64,000 nt of DNA from Pseudoroseomonas cervicalis. GTDB taxonomy: Bacteria; Pseudomonadota; Alphaproteobacteria; Acetobacterales; Acetobacteraceae. Positions 44,619-53,175 of this stretch are shown here, piece after piece. Every line of letters starts with the position of its first letter. Positions within the stretch are counted from its first letter, which is position 1. The notes under the pieces are model-generated. The model did not search any database. It saw only the letters and a program-made list of their open reading frames with translations, and had not been told where the DNA came from. A program made the translations under genes and the position numbers. The DNA lies in NCBI RefSeq assembly GCF_030818485.1, contig NZ_JAUTAJ010000004.1, forward strand, positions 2,699,501 to 2,763,500, read 5' to 3'.

Positions 44619-45377
44619 TCAACTGGGCAGGGCGCCACCATGCCGCCGGCGCGGCGACGCTTCCGCCGCGGGCGGCTCGGGCGCGGCCGCCGGCAGGGGC
44701 TGCGGCGCCGCCGGCGACAGGCCGGCCGGGGCGGGCAGCGGCAGCGCCGTGCCGCTCAGCCGCAGCGGCGAGGGCGGTGGCGCCGCCGGTTCGCCCGCCG
44801 CCTCGGCCAGGGCGGTGGCCGGCTCCGCCGCAGCGCCGGGCCGGGCTTCGCCGGCGATGGCCTCGCCGGACGCGGCATCGCCGGGCGGAGCATCGCCGGG
44901 CGCGGCCTGCGCCACCGCGTCGCCCTCGCCCTCGTCCTTACCCTCACCCTCTGGGGCGGGTTCCCGCGCCTCCGGCTCCGGCGTGCCGATCGCCTGGGCC
45001 AGCAGCCGCTTCACATCGCCGCCGAGCTCCAGCGCGAAACCGGGCACCCCGTCGGGCGCGTTGAAATCCCAGGCATAATCGGCGGGGCCGACGAAGTCGC
45101 GAATGCCCACATCCAGCGACCACATGCGCCGCAGCGCCGCCTGGCGCAGTGCCCAGGGCACCTGCGGCCGCAGGAAGGCGGTGAAGTCGCTCTCCGCCGT
45201 CAGGCTGTCCAGCGAGGGCAGGCTGGCCAGGTCGAATGCCGGCGCCTCCGGCGGGGTGGCGGCGGCCGGGGGGACGGCCTCTGGCGCGGCGGGGGCGCCG
45301 GCCGGGGCTTCGGGCTCCGGCGCCTCCACCCCGCGCTTGCGGCGCGACCAGCGGCTGAGGAAACCCTCCCCGCTCAT
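44619..45377 (-). CDS. DUF3306 protein
   Basis: The 252-residue protein starts MSGEGFLSRWSRRK and contains ESDFTAFLRPQVPWALRQAALRRMWSLDVGIRDFVGPADYAWDFN, which identifies DUF3306. The C-terminal half is low-complexity Ala/Pro/Glu. DUF3306 genes are found with formate dehydrogenase genes, but their biochemical role is unknown. The ATG overlaps the stop of the DUF3305 gene by four bases. Confidence 0.85.
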   Translation of the reverse strand: MSGEGFLSRWSRRKRGVEAPEPEAPAGAPAAPEAVPPAAATPPEAPAFDLASLPSLDSLTAESDFTAFLRPQVPWALRQAALRRMWSLDVGIRDFVGPADYAWDFNAPDGVPGFALELGGDVKRLLAQAIGTPEPEAREPAPEGEGKDEGEGDAVAQAAPGDAPPGDAASGEAIAGEARPGAAAEPATALAEAAGEPAAPPPSPLRLSGTALPLPAPAGLSPAAPQPLPAAAPEPPAAEASPRRRHGGALPS

Positions 45378-45904
45378 GCGCCCCCCTCGCCCGGCCTGTC
45401 CCCGGGGGCGCGGCGCGCCAGCGCCTCCGGATCGGCCTGGTCGCGGCGGCGCTTCCAGAAGCCGCGCTCGCGGTGGTGCTGCGCCACGAAGGCCTCCAGC
45501 GGAGCGCGCAGGAAGTCCGGCATGGGCAGGCTTTCCAGCGTGTCCTGGCCGACATCGGCGTAGAGATGCGCCTCGCCGGGGTCGAGGGTGACGGCGTGCA
45601 GCGCCATGCCGGGCTCGCCGGGCGCCGGGCGCAGCACCACCCAGATCCGCGGCTCGGGCGATTCCAGATTGTGCTTGTAGTTGGCGGTGTCGGTCGGGTG
45701 GAGCGCGATGGTGGCGCGGCCGGCCAGGAACAGGGCGCGCCCTTCCTCCTGCCGCAGCAGGGTCCAGGGGGCGACCTCCGGCGCGTCCTGCAGCACCTCG
45801 GCCACGCGCCAGGACCAGTCGGCCCAGGGGCTCGGGGAGGGCCGGCGCTCGACGATCACCGCCACCTCGCGGTGCAGGCTGTCCGGCGTGTCGGTCAGCG
45901 GCAT
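45374..45904 (-). CDS. DUF3305 protein
   Basis: This 176-residue soluble protein has the DUF3305 features VAVIVERRPSPSPWADWSWRV near the start, YKHNLESPEPRIWVVLRP in the middle and EAFVAQHHRERGFWKRRRDQ toward the end. It is paired with DUF3306 in formate dehydrogenase clusters. Function is unknown. It follows the DUF6352 gene by 9 bases. Confidence 0.85.
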   Translation of the reverse strand: MPLTDTPDSLHREVAVIVERRPSPSPWADWSWRVAEVLQDAPEVAPWTLLRQEEGRALFLAGRATIALHPTDTANYKHNLESPEPRIWVVLRPAPGEPGMALHAVTLDPGEAHLYADVGQDTLESLPMPDFLRAPLEAFVAQHHRERGFWKRRRDQADPEALARRAPGDRPGEGGA

Positions 45905-45913
45905 CGGGCCCTC

Positions 45914-46924
45914 CTACTGCGCCGCGGCGGCCGCGATCAGCGGCAGGCCGGTGGCCAGGTTCTGCGGCTTCATGCGCAGCATCTGGGCGCCGTTCATCGC
46001 CAGCGCCAGATAGACCGGCTTGCCGGCGACACGCGGCAGCACCCGCGTCTGCTCGCGGAATTCCAGCACGCCCAGCCAGAGGATGCGCGCCAGCCGCTCC
46101 TGCGCCACCGCCCTTCCGTGCCAGAGGTCGTTGGCGATCGCCGTCGCCTCGCTGTCCAGCCCGACATGCCAGGTCCAGGCGGCATCCTCGATCACCGGCA
46201 CCGGGCGGATCGCCACCTCCTCCCCCAGCACATGGCGGATGAAGCGCTCCAGCGCGCGGGCCATGCCGAACTGGCCGGGCCGGCCCTCGGCGATGTCGAG
46301 CGCATAGTCATGCGCGTCCGAGCGCGCCGCATAGGGGGCGAGGTCGGCCTCCCCCAGCACGTCCAGCTCCACCTCGCGCGGGGGCGAGCCGGCCTCGGTC
46401 AGCAGCCGGCCAAGGGCGCCGAAATCGCCATCGGCGGCGCGGGCCTCCACCACCTCCTCATCGGCCAGCAGCAGGGCGCCGTGATGGATGGCGGCGCGCT
46501 GCGGGCGGAAGAGGCATTCGGCGGCGCGCCAGACAAAGGCGTCCGCCTCCCCCTCCAGCGCCGCGCGGGTGATGAGCTGCGTCAGCATCTGCAGGAACAG
46601 GGGCGGCACGCCGCGCACATCCTCGCGGTAGAGGGCCAGCCAGGCGGCCTCTAGCGTCGGATGGGCCATCACCCGGTCGCGGAAGGCCAGGAAGACCTGC
46701 CAATTCTCCGCCGCGTCCGGATCCGCCAGCTCGGGCACGGTGACGGCCCGCAGAGGGTCGGCCAGCAGGGCGGCGTGCAGTTCGCGCTCGGCGGCGCAGG
46801 CTTCCTCGGGCGGCACCAGTTCCGGCCGCGCCAGGAAGGCGCGCCACAGATCCGGCGTGGCGACCAGCCGCCCCGCCTCGTCCCGATCACAGAGCTGATG
46901 CCCCGACGCCACCCACACATCCAT
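45914..46924 (-). CDS. DUF6352 family protein
   Basis: The 336-residue protein begins MDVWVASGHQLCDRDEAG and has WLGVLEFREQTRVLPRV and MNGAQMLRMKPQNLATGLP near the end. I place it in DUF6352 from its sequence and its position in a formate dehydrogenase cluster. It looks soluble and mostly helical. No catalytic motif is evident. A role in enzyme maturation is inferred from conserved neighbourhood. Confidence 0.78.
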   Translation of the reverse strand: MDVWVASGHQLCDRDEAGRLVATPDLWRAFLARPELVPPEEACAAERELHAALLADPLRAVTVPELADPDAAENWQVFLAFRDRVMAHPTLEAAWLALYREDVRGVPPLFLQMLTQLITRAALEGEADAFVWRAAECLFRPQRAAIHHGALLLADEEVVEARAADGDFGALGRLLTEAGSPPREVELDVLGEADLAPYAARSDAHDYALDIAEGRPGQFGMARALERFIRHVLGEEVAIRPVPVIEDAAWTWHVGLDSEATAIANDLWHGRAVAQERLARILWLGVLEFREQTRVLPRVAGKPVYLALAMNGAQMLRMKPQNLATGLPLIAAAAAQ

Positions 46925-47059
46925 CGTCTTTTCTTCCAGCTTCCGGTCTTTTTTTTCAGCTGCCGGTCATGGCCGGGACGGGAGGCGCTGCACGTGAAGC
47001 CTCCCTCTCCGGCCCGGTGGAGCGGCCCGCCTTGCAACAGGACGGCGGCAGCCTGACAG

Positions 47060-47080
47060 AAAAAGGGGAATTCATTCCCC
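47060..47080 (-). terminator. terminator overlapping the end of the DUF6505 gene
   Basis: On the minus strand GGGGAAT/ATTCCCC arms (47080-47074 and 47071-47065) are followed by five T (47064-47060). The stop codon TGA (47074-47072) sits at the hairpin tip, so the terminator is partly coding. Confidence 0.8.
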
Positions 47081-47626
47081 CAGGCCTTTTCCGATTTTGC
47101 TGAGATCGATTTCTTCCACGGTCTCGTCTTCCCCCTCCACCGCGACGATGCCGAAGACCGGCAGGCTGCCGAAATCGCTGTGCGGGGTTTCGCGCCGGTG
47201 CAGGGTGCGGAAGCGTTCGCGCACCTGGCCGTCCTCGATGCTGCGGGCCAGGGCCAGGACGGTGCCGGGCGGATGGTCACAGAGGGATTCCGCGAAGCCG
47301 ATTTCTTCGAGGGCGGCGGCGCGGGCGGCGGCCTCGTCCGGCGCGCCATAGGCGGCGCGGATATGGGCGGCCAGGGCCGCCACCGCGGCCTCGCGCTCGG
47401 CCGGGCTGGCCTCGGCCACCTCGACCAGAGTGGAGAAGCCGAAGCTCGACAGGCCGAGGAAGCCCGCGCGGAATTCCTGGCGGCGCTTGCCGGAGAGGCT
47501 GGCCGGGTCCTCGTCCCAGAAATCGAAGCCGCCGGGCACGGCCCATTCGCCGGGCGCCGCGGCGCGGGAGAAGACCACGGCGTCGGAGGGGTCGAGCCGC
47601 AGGGTGCGGGGCAGGCGGTGGGTCAT
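47072..47626 (-). CDS. DUF6505 family protein
   Basis: This 184-residue protein (MTHRLPRTLRLDPSDAVVF, EWAVPGGFDFWDED, RQEFRAGFLGLSSFGFSTLVEV) fits DUF6505, again known mainly from formate dehydrogenase clusters. It looks soluble and acidic. ATG 47626 overlaps the stop of the preceding lipoate-ligase-like gene by four bases. Its 3' end is built into a terminator hairpin. Function unknown. Confidence 0.78.
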   Translation of the reverse strand: MTHRLPRTLRLDPSDAVVFSRAAAPGEWAVPGGFDFWDEDPASLSGKRRQEFRAGFLGLSSFGFSTLVEVAEASPAEREAAVAALAAHIRAAYGAPDEAAARAAALEEIGFAESLCDHPPGTVLALARSIEDGQVRERFRTLHRRETPHSDFGSLPVFGIVAVEGEDETVEEIDLSKIGKGLGE

Positions 47627-48318
47627 GCGTCGGGCCCCGCGGGCAGGGGGTGGTGGGTGTCGGCGCCGTCGCGGCGCAGCACCAGGGCGCCGCTCTGCGG
47701 GTCCAGGCCGCGCTTGGCGCCTTCCATCCAGGGTTCGACCTCGAGGCGCGCCAGCACGCGGTCGGCCATGGCGCGGAAGCCGCGCGCCTGCCATTCCGAC
47801 AGCCCGGCCATCAGATGCCGTGCCCAGGCGGCGACGATTTCTTCCGGTGGCACTTCCAGGAAGCCTTCCTCGGCCAGCACGGTGCGGCCGGGGGTGCTGC
47901 CGGGCTCGTGCCCGGGCGGATGGCGCCAGTCGAGGGAGAGCGCCACCACCAGCCAGTCCGGCACAGCATCTTCTGCCGTGCCGGGCGGCGCGCCGAGGGC
48001 GAGGTGGCCCACCGCCGCACCATTCAGCACCAGCGTGGCGGGCCAGCGCAGCGTCACCGGGATCTCGGGCGGGCCGAGCACCACCAGCGCGTCGGCCGCG
48101 GCGCTGGCGGCGGCCAGCAGGCCGGCGCGGGCCGCGCGCAGGCTTTCCTCCGGTTCCAGCACCAGGGCGGCCTGCAGCCGGGTCTCGGTCGCGTTCCAGG
48201 CCAGCAGGCCGCCGCCATGTTCCGGGGCCAGGGCGATGGCGTGGCGCCGCGCATCCTCGCCCGGCGGCAGGGCCAGGGGGGTGAACAGGCTGGGCAAAGG
48301 GGGCAGGCCGCCGCGCAT
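47623..48318 (-). CDS. biotin/lipoate A/B ligase-like protein (DUF4444)
   Basis: The 231-residue protein resembles the biotin/lipoate ligase fold used by DUF4444 proteins of formate dehydrogenase clusters: LLAAASAAADALVVLGPPEIPVTLRWPATLVLNGA-type core, WLVVALSLDWRHPPGHEPG and a short C-terminal extension. Whether it transfers lipoate or has a new job in FDH maturation is unknown. I chose ATG 48318 (GAGGGA upstream); ATG 48348 is in frame. It diverges from the polyferredoxin gene. Confidence 0.75.
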   Translation of the reverse strand: MRGGLPPLPSLFTPLALPPGEDARRHAIALAPEHGGGLLAWNATETRLQAALVLEPEESLRAARAGLLAAASAAADALVVLGPPEIPVTLRWPATLVLNGAAVGHLALGAPPGTAEDAVPDWLVVALSLDWRHPPGHEPGSTPGRTVLAEEGFLEVPPEEIVAAWARHLMAGLSEWQARGFRAMADRVLARLEVEPWMEGAKRGLDPQSGALVLRRDGADTHHPLPAGPDA

Positions 48319-48399
48319 ATTTCGTGCGTTTCCCTCGTCATCACGCATTCGCGTGGATATATGCGCTAGGCCCCGCCGGCGCAGCGGGCCGGAGGAAAC

Positions 48400-50400
48400 A
48401 TGACCGAACCCCGCCGCACGATTTTTGCCTGCAGTTGCGAAGACAGCATGGTGCTGGACGAGGGCGCGCTGAAACGGGGCTGCGGCGGGCGGCTGGCGAC
48501 GGCCGAACAGCTCTGCCGCGGGCAGCTGGACCGCTTCCTGGCGGCGCTCGGCCCCGGCGATGTCACGGTGGGCTGCACCCAGGAGGCCCCGCTGTTCCGC
48601 CAGGAGGCGGAGGCGGCCGGCCATCAGGGCCAGCTGCATTTCGCCAATGTGCGGGAACAGGCCGGCTGGTCGGATGAGGGCGCCGCCGCCGGGCCGAAAA
48701 TGGCCGCGCTGCTGGCCGCCGCCGCCCTGCCGATGCCCGCCACCCCCCTGGTGCCGCTGGAAAGCCAGGGGGTGACGCTGATCCTGGGCCGCGACGAGGC
48801 GGCGCTGGAGCTGGCCGAGCTGCTGAAGGACCGGCTGGACCTCACCGTGCTGCTGACCGGGGAGGAGGACATCCCCCCCCGCCCGCAGGCGGAATATCCG
48901 GTGCTGCGCGGCCGCGCCCGCGGCGCCACCGGCTGGCTGGGCAACTTCAACGTGGTGGTGGATGGCTATGCCGCCGCCTCGCCCTCCTCCCGCGCCACCT
49001 ATCGCTGGGGCACGCCGCGCGACGGCGCCGCCAGCCAGTGCGACATCCTGATCGACCTGACCGGGCGCGCGCCGCTCTTCCCGACGCATGAGGTGCGGCA
49101 GGGCTATTTCCGCGCCGATCCGGGCGATGCGGCGGCGCTCGCCCGCATCGCGCGCGAGGCGGGCGAGCTGGTCGGCCAGTTCGACAAGCCGCGCTTCATC
49201 CGCTTCGAGGCCGGGCTCTGCGCCCATGCCCGCAACAAGCGCACCGGCTGCACGCGCTGCCTGGATCTCTGCCCGACCGGCGCCATCACGCCGGGCAAGG
49301 AGAGCGTGCAGATCAGCGCCGAGATCTGCGCCGGCTGCGGCGCCTGCGCGGCGGTCTGCCCGACCGGCGCGGCGCAATATGATCTGCCGCCGACCGACGC
49401 GATGCTGCGCCGCATCCGCGCCCTGCTGCTGGCCTATCACTCCGCCGGCGGCCAGGCCCCCACCCTGCTGCTGCATGGCGAGGGCGGCGAGGCGATGCTC
49501 GACGCCCTCTCCCGCCACGGGCCCGGCCTGCCGGCGCATGTGCTGCCGGTGCGGCTGGGCGAGGTGACGGCGGCGGACCTCGCCATGCTGGTGGCGCCCT
49601 TCGCCTGGGGGGCGTCGGATGTGCAGCTGCTGCTGCCCGCCCGCCGCCCGCATGGCGCCGAGGGCGTGCTGCGCAACATCGATTATGCCGAGGCGATGCT
49701 GGCCGGGCTCGGCCTGCCGCACGCGCCGGGGGTGATCGAGACCGACGACCCCTTCACCCTGGGCGAGATGCTGCGCGCCGCCCCGCGCCCGGCGCCGGCG
49801 ACCCGCGCCGAATTCCTGCCGCTGGGCGCGCCGCGCGAGATCCTGAAGACAGCACTCGCCGCGCTGCGCGACGCCGCAGCGCCCGCCACCGCCGTGATCC
49901 CGCTGCCGGCCGCCGCGCCCTTCGGCGAGGCCAGCGTGGCGGTCGATGGCTGCACCCTCTGCCTGGCCTGCACCATGGTCTGCCCGACCGGCGCCTTCGC
50001 CGCCAATCCGGACCGGCCGGAGCTGTCCTTCCTGGAGGATGCCTGCGTGCAGTGCGGCCTCTGCGCCACCACCTGCCCGGAGAAGGTCATCAGCCTGACA
50101 CCACAGCTGAACCTGGCGCCCGAGGCCGCCACCCGCCGCGTGGTGAAGCAGGAGCAGCCGGCGATCTGCCCCTCCTGCGCCAAGGCCTTCGGCACCCGCG
50201 CCTCGATCGACCGGGTGAAGACGCGGCTGCGCGCCAGCGGGCACTGGATGTTCAGCGACGCGTCGAAGCTGGCGCTGCTCGACCTGTGCGAGGATTGCCG
50301 CGTCTCCGCCGCCACCAACGCTCAGGTCGACCCCTATGCGGGGCCGGCCCGGCCGCGGCCGATGACGACGGAGGACTACTTCCGGAAGCGGGAAGAGTAA
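48400..50400 (+). CDS. polyferredoxin (4Fe-4S binding protein) of the FDH cluster
   Basis: The 666-residue protein has an N-terminal cysteine pair region (IFACSCEDSM, KRGCGGRL), then two ferredoxin-like blocks: CTRCLDLCPTG with CAGCGACAAVCPTG (about 285-325) and CTLCLACTMVCPTG with CVQCGLCATTCPEK (about 520-565), followed by CPSCAKAFG and CEDC. It belongs to a large ferredoxin family encoded beside formate dehydrogenases and could pass electrons or build cofactors during maturation. It diverges from the accessory operon across about 80 bases. Confidence 0.85.
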   Translation: MTEPRRTIFACSCEDSMVLDEGALKRGCGGRLATAEQLCRGQLDRFLAALGPGDVTVGCTQEAPLFRQEAEAAGHQGQLHFANVREQAGWSDEGAAAGPKMAALLAAAALPMPATPLVPLESQGVTLILGRDEAALELAELLKDRLDLTVLLTGEEDIPPRPQAEYPVLRGRARGATGWLGNFNVVVDGYAAASPSSRATYRWGTPRDGAASQCDILIDLTGRAPLFPTHEVRQGYFRADPGDAAALARIAREAGELVGQFDKPRFIRFEAGLCAHARNKRTGCTRCLDLCPTGAITPGKESVQISAEICAGCGACAAVCPTGAAQYDLPPTDAMLRRIRALLLAYHSAGGQAPTLLLHGEGGEAMLDALSRHGPGLPAHVLPVRLGEVTAADLAMLVAPFAWGASDVQLLLPARRPHGAEGVLRNIDYAEAMLAGLGLPHAPGVIETDDPFTLGEMLRAAPRPAPATRAEFLPLGAPREILKTALAALRDAAAPATAVIPLPAAAPFGEASVAVDGCTLCLACTMVCPTGAFAANPDRPELSFLEDACVQCGLCATTCPEKVISLTPQLNLAPEAATRRVVKQEQPAICPSCAKAFGTRASIDRVKTRLRASGHWMFSDASKLALLDLCEDCRVSAATNAQVDPYAGPARPRPMTTEDYFRKREE

Positions 50401-50515
50401 GGCCGGGGTGGCAGGGCCACCCCGGACCCCGCCTTCCGTTGCAGCGCGCCCGGGCTTGGCATCCTCCCCCGGCGGACCAACACTCCTGCTGAGTCACAGG
50501 AGAGAGGACACCGCC

Positions 50516-51514
50516 ATGGCCGAGAGCAATCGCCAGATCCTGCTGAAGGCCCGCCCCAGCGGCCGCCCCGGGCCCGAGCATTTCGAGCTGGTCGAGCGCC
50601 CCCTGCCCGAGCCCGGCCGGGGCGAGGTGCTGCTGCGCCACCGCGTGCTCTCCCTCGACCCCTATATGCGCGGGCGGATGGACGACACCCCCTCCTACGC
50701 CAAGCCGGTCGAGCTGGGCGGGGTGATGGAGGGCGAATGCGTGGCCGAGGTGCTGGCCAGCCACCACCCCGACTTCGCCCCCGGCGACTGGGTGCGCGGC
50801 GCCCGCGGCTGGCAGACCCATTCCGCCGCGCATGGCAGCACGCTGGTCAAGCTGCCCAGCACCGGCGGCGTGCCGCCCAGCGCCTATCTCGGCGTGCTCG
50901 GCATGCCTGGCACCACCGCCTGGGTCGGCGTCACCGAGATCGGCCGGCCCAAGCCGGGCGAGGTCTTTGTCGTCTCCGCCGCCTCGGGCGCTGTCGGCAG
51001 CGTCGCCGGGCAGATCGCCAAGAAGCTCGGCTGCCGCGTCATCGGCATCGCCGGCGGCGCCGAGAAATGCCGCTACGTGACCGAGGAGCTGGGCTTCGAC
51101 GCCTGCCTCGACCATCGCGGCGATCTGGGCGCGGCGCTGGATGCGGCCTGCCCCGAGGGCATCGACGTCTATTTCGAGAATGTCGGCGGCGCGGTGCAGG
51201 AAGCCGTCTTCCCGCGCATGCGCACCTTCGGCCGCATCGCCTTCTGCGGCACGGTCGCCACCTACAATGTCCGGCCGCTGCCGCCCGGCCCCAATCTCGG
51301 CGCGCTGGTGAGGAAGAAGCTGCGCCTGCAGGGCTTCATCGTCAGTGACCACCCGCAGGCCTGGGTGGAGTGGCAGCGCATCGGCGGCGCCTGGGTGGCC
51401 GAGGGCAGCCTGCGCTGGCGCGAGGACCGCGCGAAGGGGCTGGAGAACGCGCCGGAGGCGTTCATCGGGCTTCTGGAAGGCAAGAATTTCGGAAAGCTGG
51501 TGGTGGAGATTTAA
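50516..51514 (+). CDS. NADP-dependent oxidoreductase (CurA/PTGR-like)
   Basis: This 332-residue zinc-independent medium-chain reductase reduces alpha,beta-unsaturated ketones or aldehydes with NADPH. The motif LSLDPYMRGRMDD, GVMEGECVAEV and the nucleotide-binding loop SAASGAVGSVAGQIAKKLGC are characteristic. ATG 50516 follows a very strong AGGAGAGAGGA. The gene stands alone; its end is followed after two bases by the second triple-hairpin element. Confidence 0.9.
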   Translation: MAESNRQILLKARPSGRPGPEHFELVERPLPEPGRGEVLLRHRVLSLDPYMRGRMDDTPSYAKPVELGGVMEGECVAEVLASHHPDFAPGDWVRGARGWQTHSAAHGSTLVKLPSTGGVPPSAYLGVLGMPGTTAWVGVTEIGRPKPGEVFVVSAASGAVGSVAGQIAKKLGCRVIGIAGGAEKCRYVTEELGFDACLDHRGDLGAALDAACPEGIDVYFENVGGAVQEAVFPRMRTFGRIAFCGTVATYNVRPLPPGPNLGALVRKKLRLQGFIVSDHPQAWVEWQRIGGAWVAEGSLRWREDRAKGLENAPEAFIGLLEGKNFGKLVVEI

Positions 51515-51516
51515 GA

Positions 51517-51636
51517 ATCTTCTTTTTCTGAAGAAAAAGAAGCAAAAAGACTTTGCCAGTCTGGCGTCCCGCCTATGGCCATAAGCGGGACGCCAACTGA
51601 CAAAAGTTTTTTGGTTCTTTTTTTCAAAAAAGAACC
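51517..51636. repeat. triple-hairpin dispersed element, copy 2
   Basis: The element repeats the architecture at 25591-25704. Hairpin A has arms 51519-51528 and 51533-51542. Hairpin B has a perfect 10-bp inner stem 51563-51572/51585-51594, with outer arms CAGT/ACTG and ACTTT/AAAGT. Hairpin C has arms 51613-51623 and 51626-51636. The stop codon of the guanine deaminase gene (51624-51626) lies at the tip of hairpin C. The base pair that is mismatched in copy 1 is a T-A pair here. Confidence 0.85.
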
Positions 51637-52937
51637 TCTTCCTCTCTGTCATACACTTTCCTGCCCGCGACATAGGTCGCGCGCACGCAGCGCTCATCCC
51701 CGAGCGTCATCAGCACGAAGAGCCGCTCCAGCAGATCCGCGCAGAGCCCCATGCGGAAGCCGAGCAGCGGCGTCGCCGCCAGATCCAGCACCACCAGATC
51801 GGCCTCCTGGCCCGGCTCCAGGCTGCCGATGCGCTTCTCCAGCGCCAGCGCCTCCGCCCCGCCGCGCGTGGCCATCCAGAAGGCCTGGGCGGCGGTGATC
51901 GGCTCGCCCGCCAGGCGGGACACCTTGTAGGCATCGCCCATGTTGCGCAGCGCGCAGAGGCTGGTCCCCGCCCCGATATCGGAGCCGAGGCCGAGCGCCA
52001 CCTCCCGCGCCGCGCGCCGCGCCTGGCGGGCGCGGAACAGGCCGGAGCCGAGGAAGAGGTTGGAGCCGGGGCAATGCGCGATGGCGCTACCGCTGGCGTG
52101 GCAATGGCACAGCTCGCCCTCGGAGAGGTGGATGCCATGGCCGAAGATGGCGCGCCGCCCGGTCAGCCCGGCGCGGCGATAGACGTCGAGATAGTCCGAC
52201 GCCTCGGGGAAAAGCTGCCGCACCCAATCCAGCTCCGCCGGGCTTTCGGAGAGATGCGTCTGCACATAGGTGCCAGGATGCTCGGCCCAGAGCCGGCCGG
52301 CGGCGGCGAGCTGCTCCGGGCTGGAAGTGGGCGCGAAGCGCGGGGTGATGGCGTAGAGCTGCCGCCCCGTTCCGTGCCAGCGGCGGATCAGCGCGGCGCT
52401 CTCCGCGATGCCGCCGCCGGGCGGGTCCAGCAGACCGGCCGGCGCGTTGCGGTCCATCAGCAGCTTGCCGGCGATCATGCGGGTGTTCAGCCGCGCCGAT
52501 TCGGCGAAGAAGGCCTCGGCCGAGGCCGCGTGCACGGTGCCATAGACGGCGGCGCTGGTGGTGCCGGCGGCGAGCAGCTCGCGCAGGAACAGCCGCGCCA
52601 CGCGGGCGGCGTGGTCGGCATCGGCGAAGGCGGCCTCGGCCGGGAAGGTGTAGCGGGCGAGCCAGCCCAGCAGCTCCTCGCCGGGGGCTGCGACCATCGG
52701 CAGCTGCGGGTAGTGCACATGCGCGTCGATGAAGCCGGGGCAGAGCAGCGCCTCCGGCCAGTGCTCGACTGCGAGGCCCGCGGGGGCCGCGCCGGGCCAG
52801 GGGGCGATGGAGGCGATCTCGCCCTCCTCGATCACCAGCAGCGCGTCCGGCCAGTGCTGCAGCGCCTGCTCCGCCGGCACGCGGAACGGGTCCGCCCGGA
52901 AGCTGATCGCCGCGCCGCGCAGCGCCCGTGCCGCCAT
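51624..52937 (-). CDS. guaD: guanine deaminase
   Basis: The 437-residue amidohydrolase converts guanine to xanthine. Metal ligands and signatures are visible: GFIDAHVHYPQ (H-x-H), THLSES, FGHGIHLSEGE, the PGSNLFLGSGLF segment and GLGSDIGAGTS. FGHG and the PQ after HVHY are typical of guanine deaminases. The ATG at 52937 is chosen; a slightly upstream in-frame ATG exists. The C-terminal codons (EEEVLF) are built into the triple-hairpin element. Confidence 0.92.
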   Translation of the reverse strand: MAARALRGAAISFRADPFRVPAEQALQHWPDALLVIEEGEIASIAPWPGAAPAGLAVEHWPEALLCPGFIDAHVHYPQLPMVAAPGEELLGWLARYTFPAEAAFADADHAARVARLFLRELLAAGTTSAAVYGTVHAASAEAFFAESARLNTRMIAGKLLMDRNAPAGLLDPPGGGIAESAALIRRWHGTGRQLYAITPRFAPTSSPEQLAAAGRLWAEHPGTYVQTHLSESPAELDWVRQLFPEASDYLDVYRRAGLTGRRAIFGHGIHLSEGELCHCHASGSAIAHCPGSNLFLGSGLFRARQARRAAREVALGLGSDIGAGTSLCALRNMGDAYKVSRLAGEPITAAQAFWMATRGGAEALALEKRIGSLEPGQEADLVVLDLAATPLLGFRMGLCADLLERLFVLMTLGDERCVRATYVAGRKVYDREEEVLF

Positions 52938-53175
52938 GCCCGCCCCTCCTGTCCTCATCCTGCATCCTGCAACGCAGCTTAAATCTATGAAACAGCGGCA
53001 GCGTCGCCGGGCGGCTGCCCTATATCCGCCTTGAAGCCGCCGGATACCGGCGGTCCCCCGCCGGCGTTCCAGCAGGAGCCCCCGCCGCGGCGGGGAGGCG
53101 CCGCCGCCCGTCCTGGCCGGCGGCGCGCTGGTCTGCCCTGACGCCTCCCGGCGCCGCGGCCGTGGAAGTGAGCCG

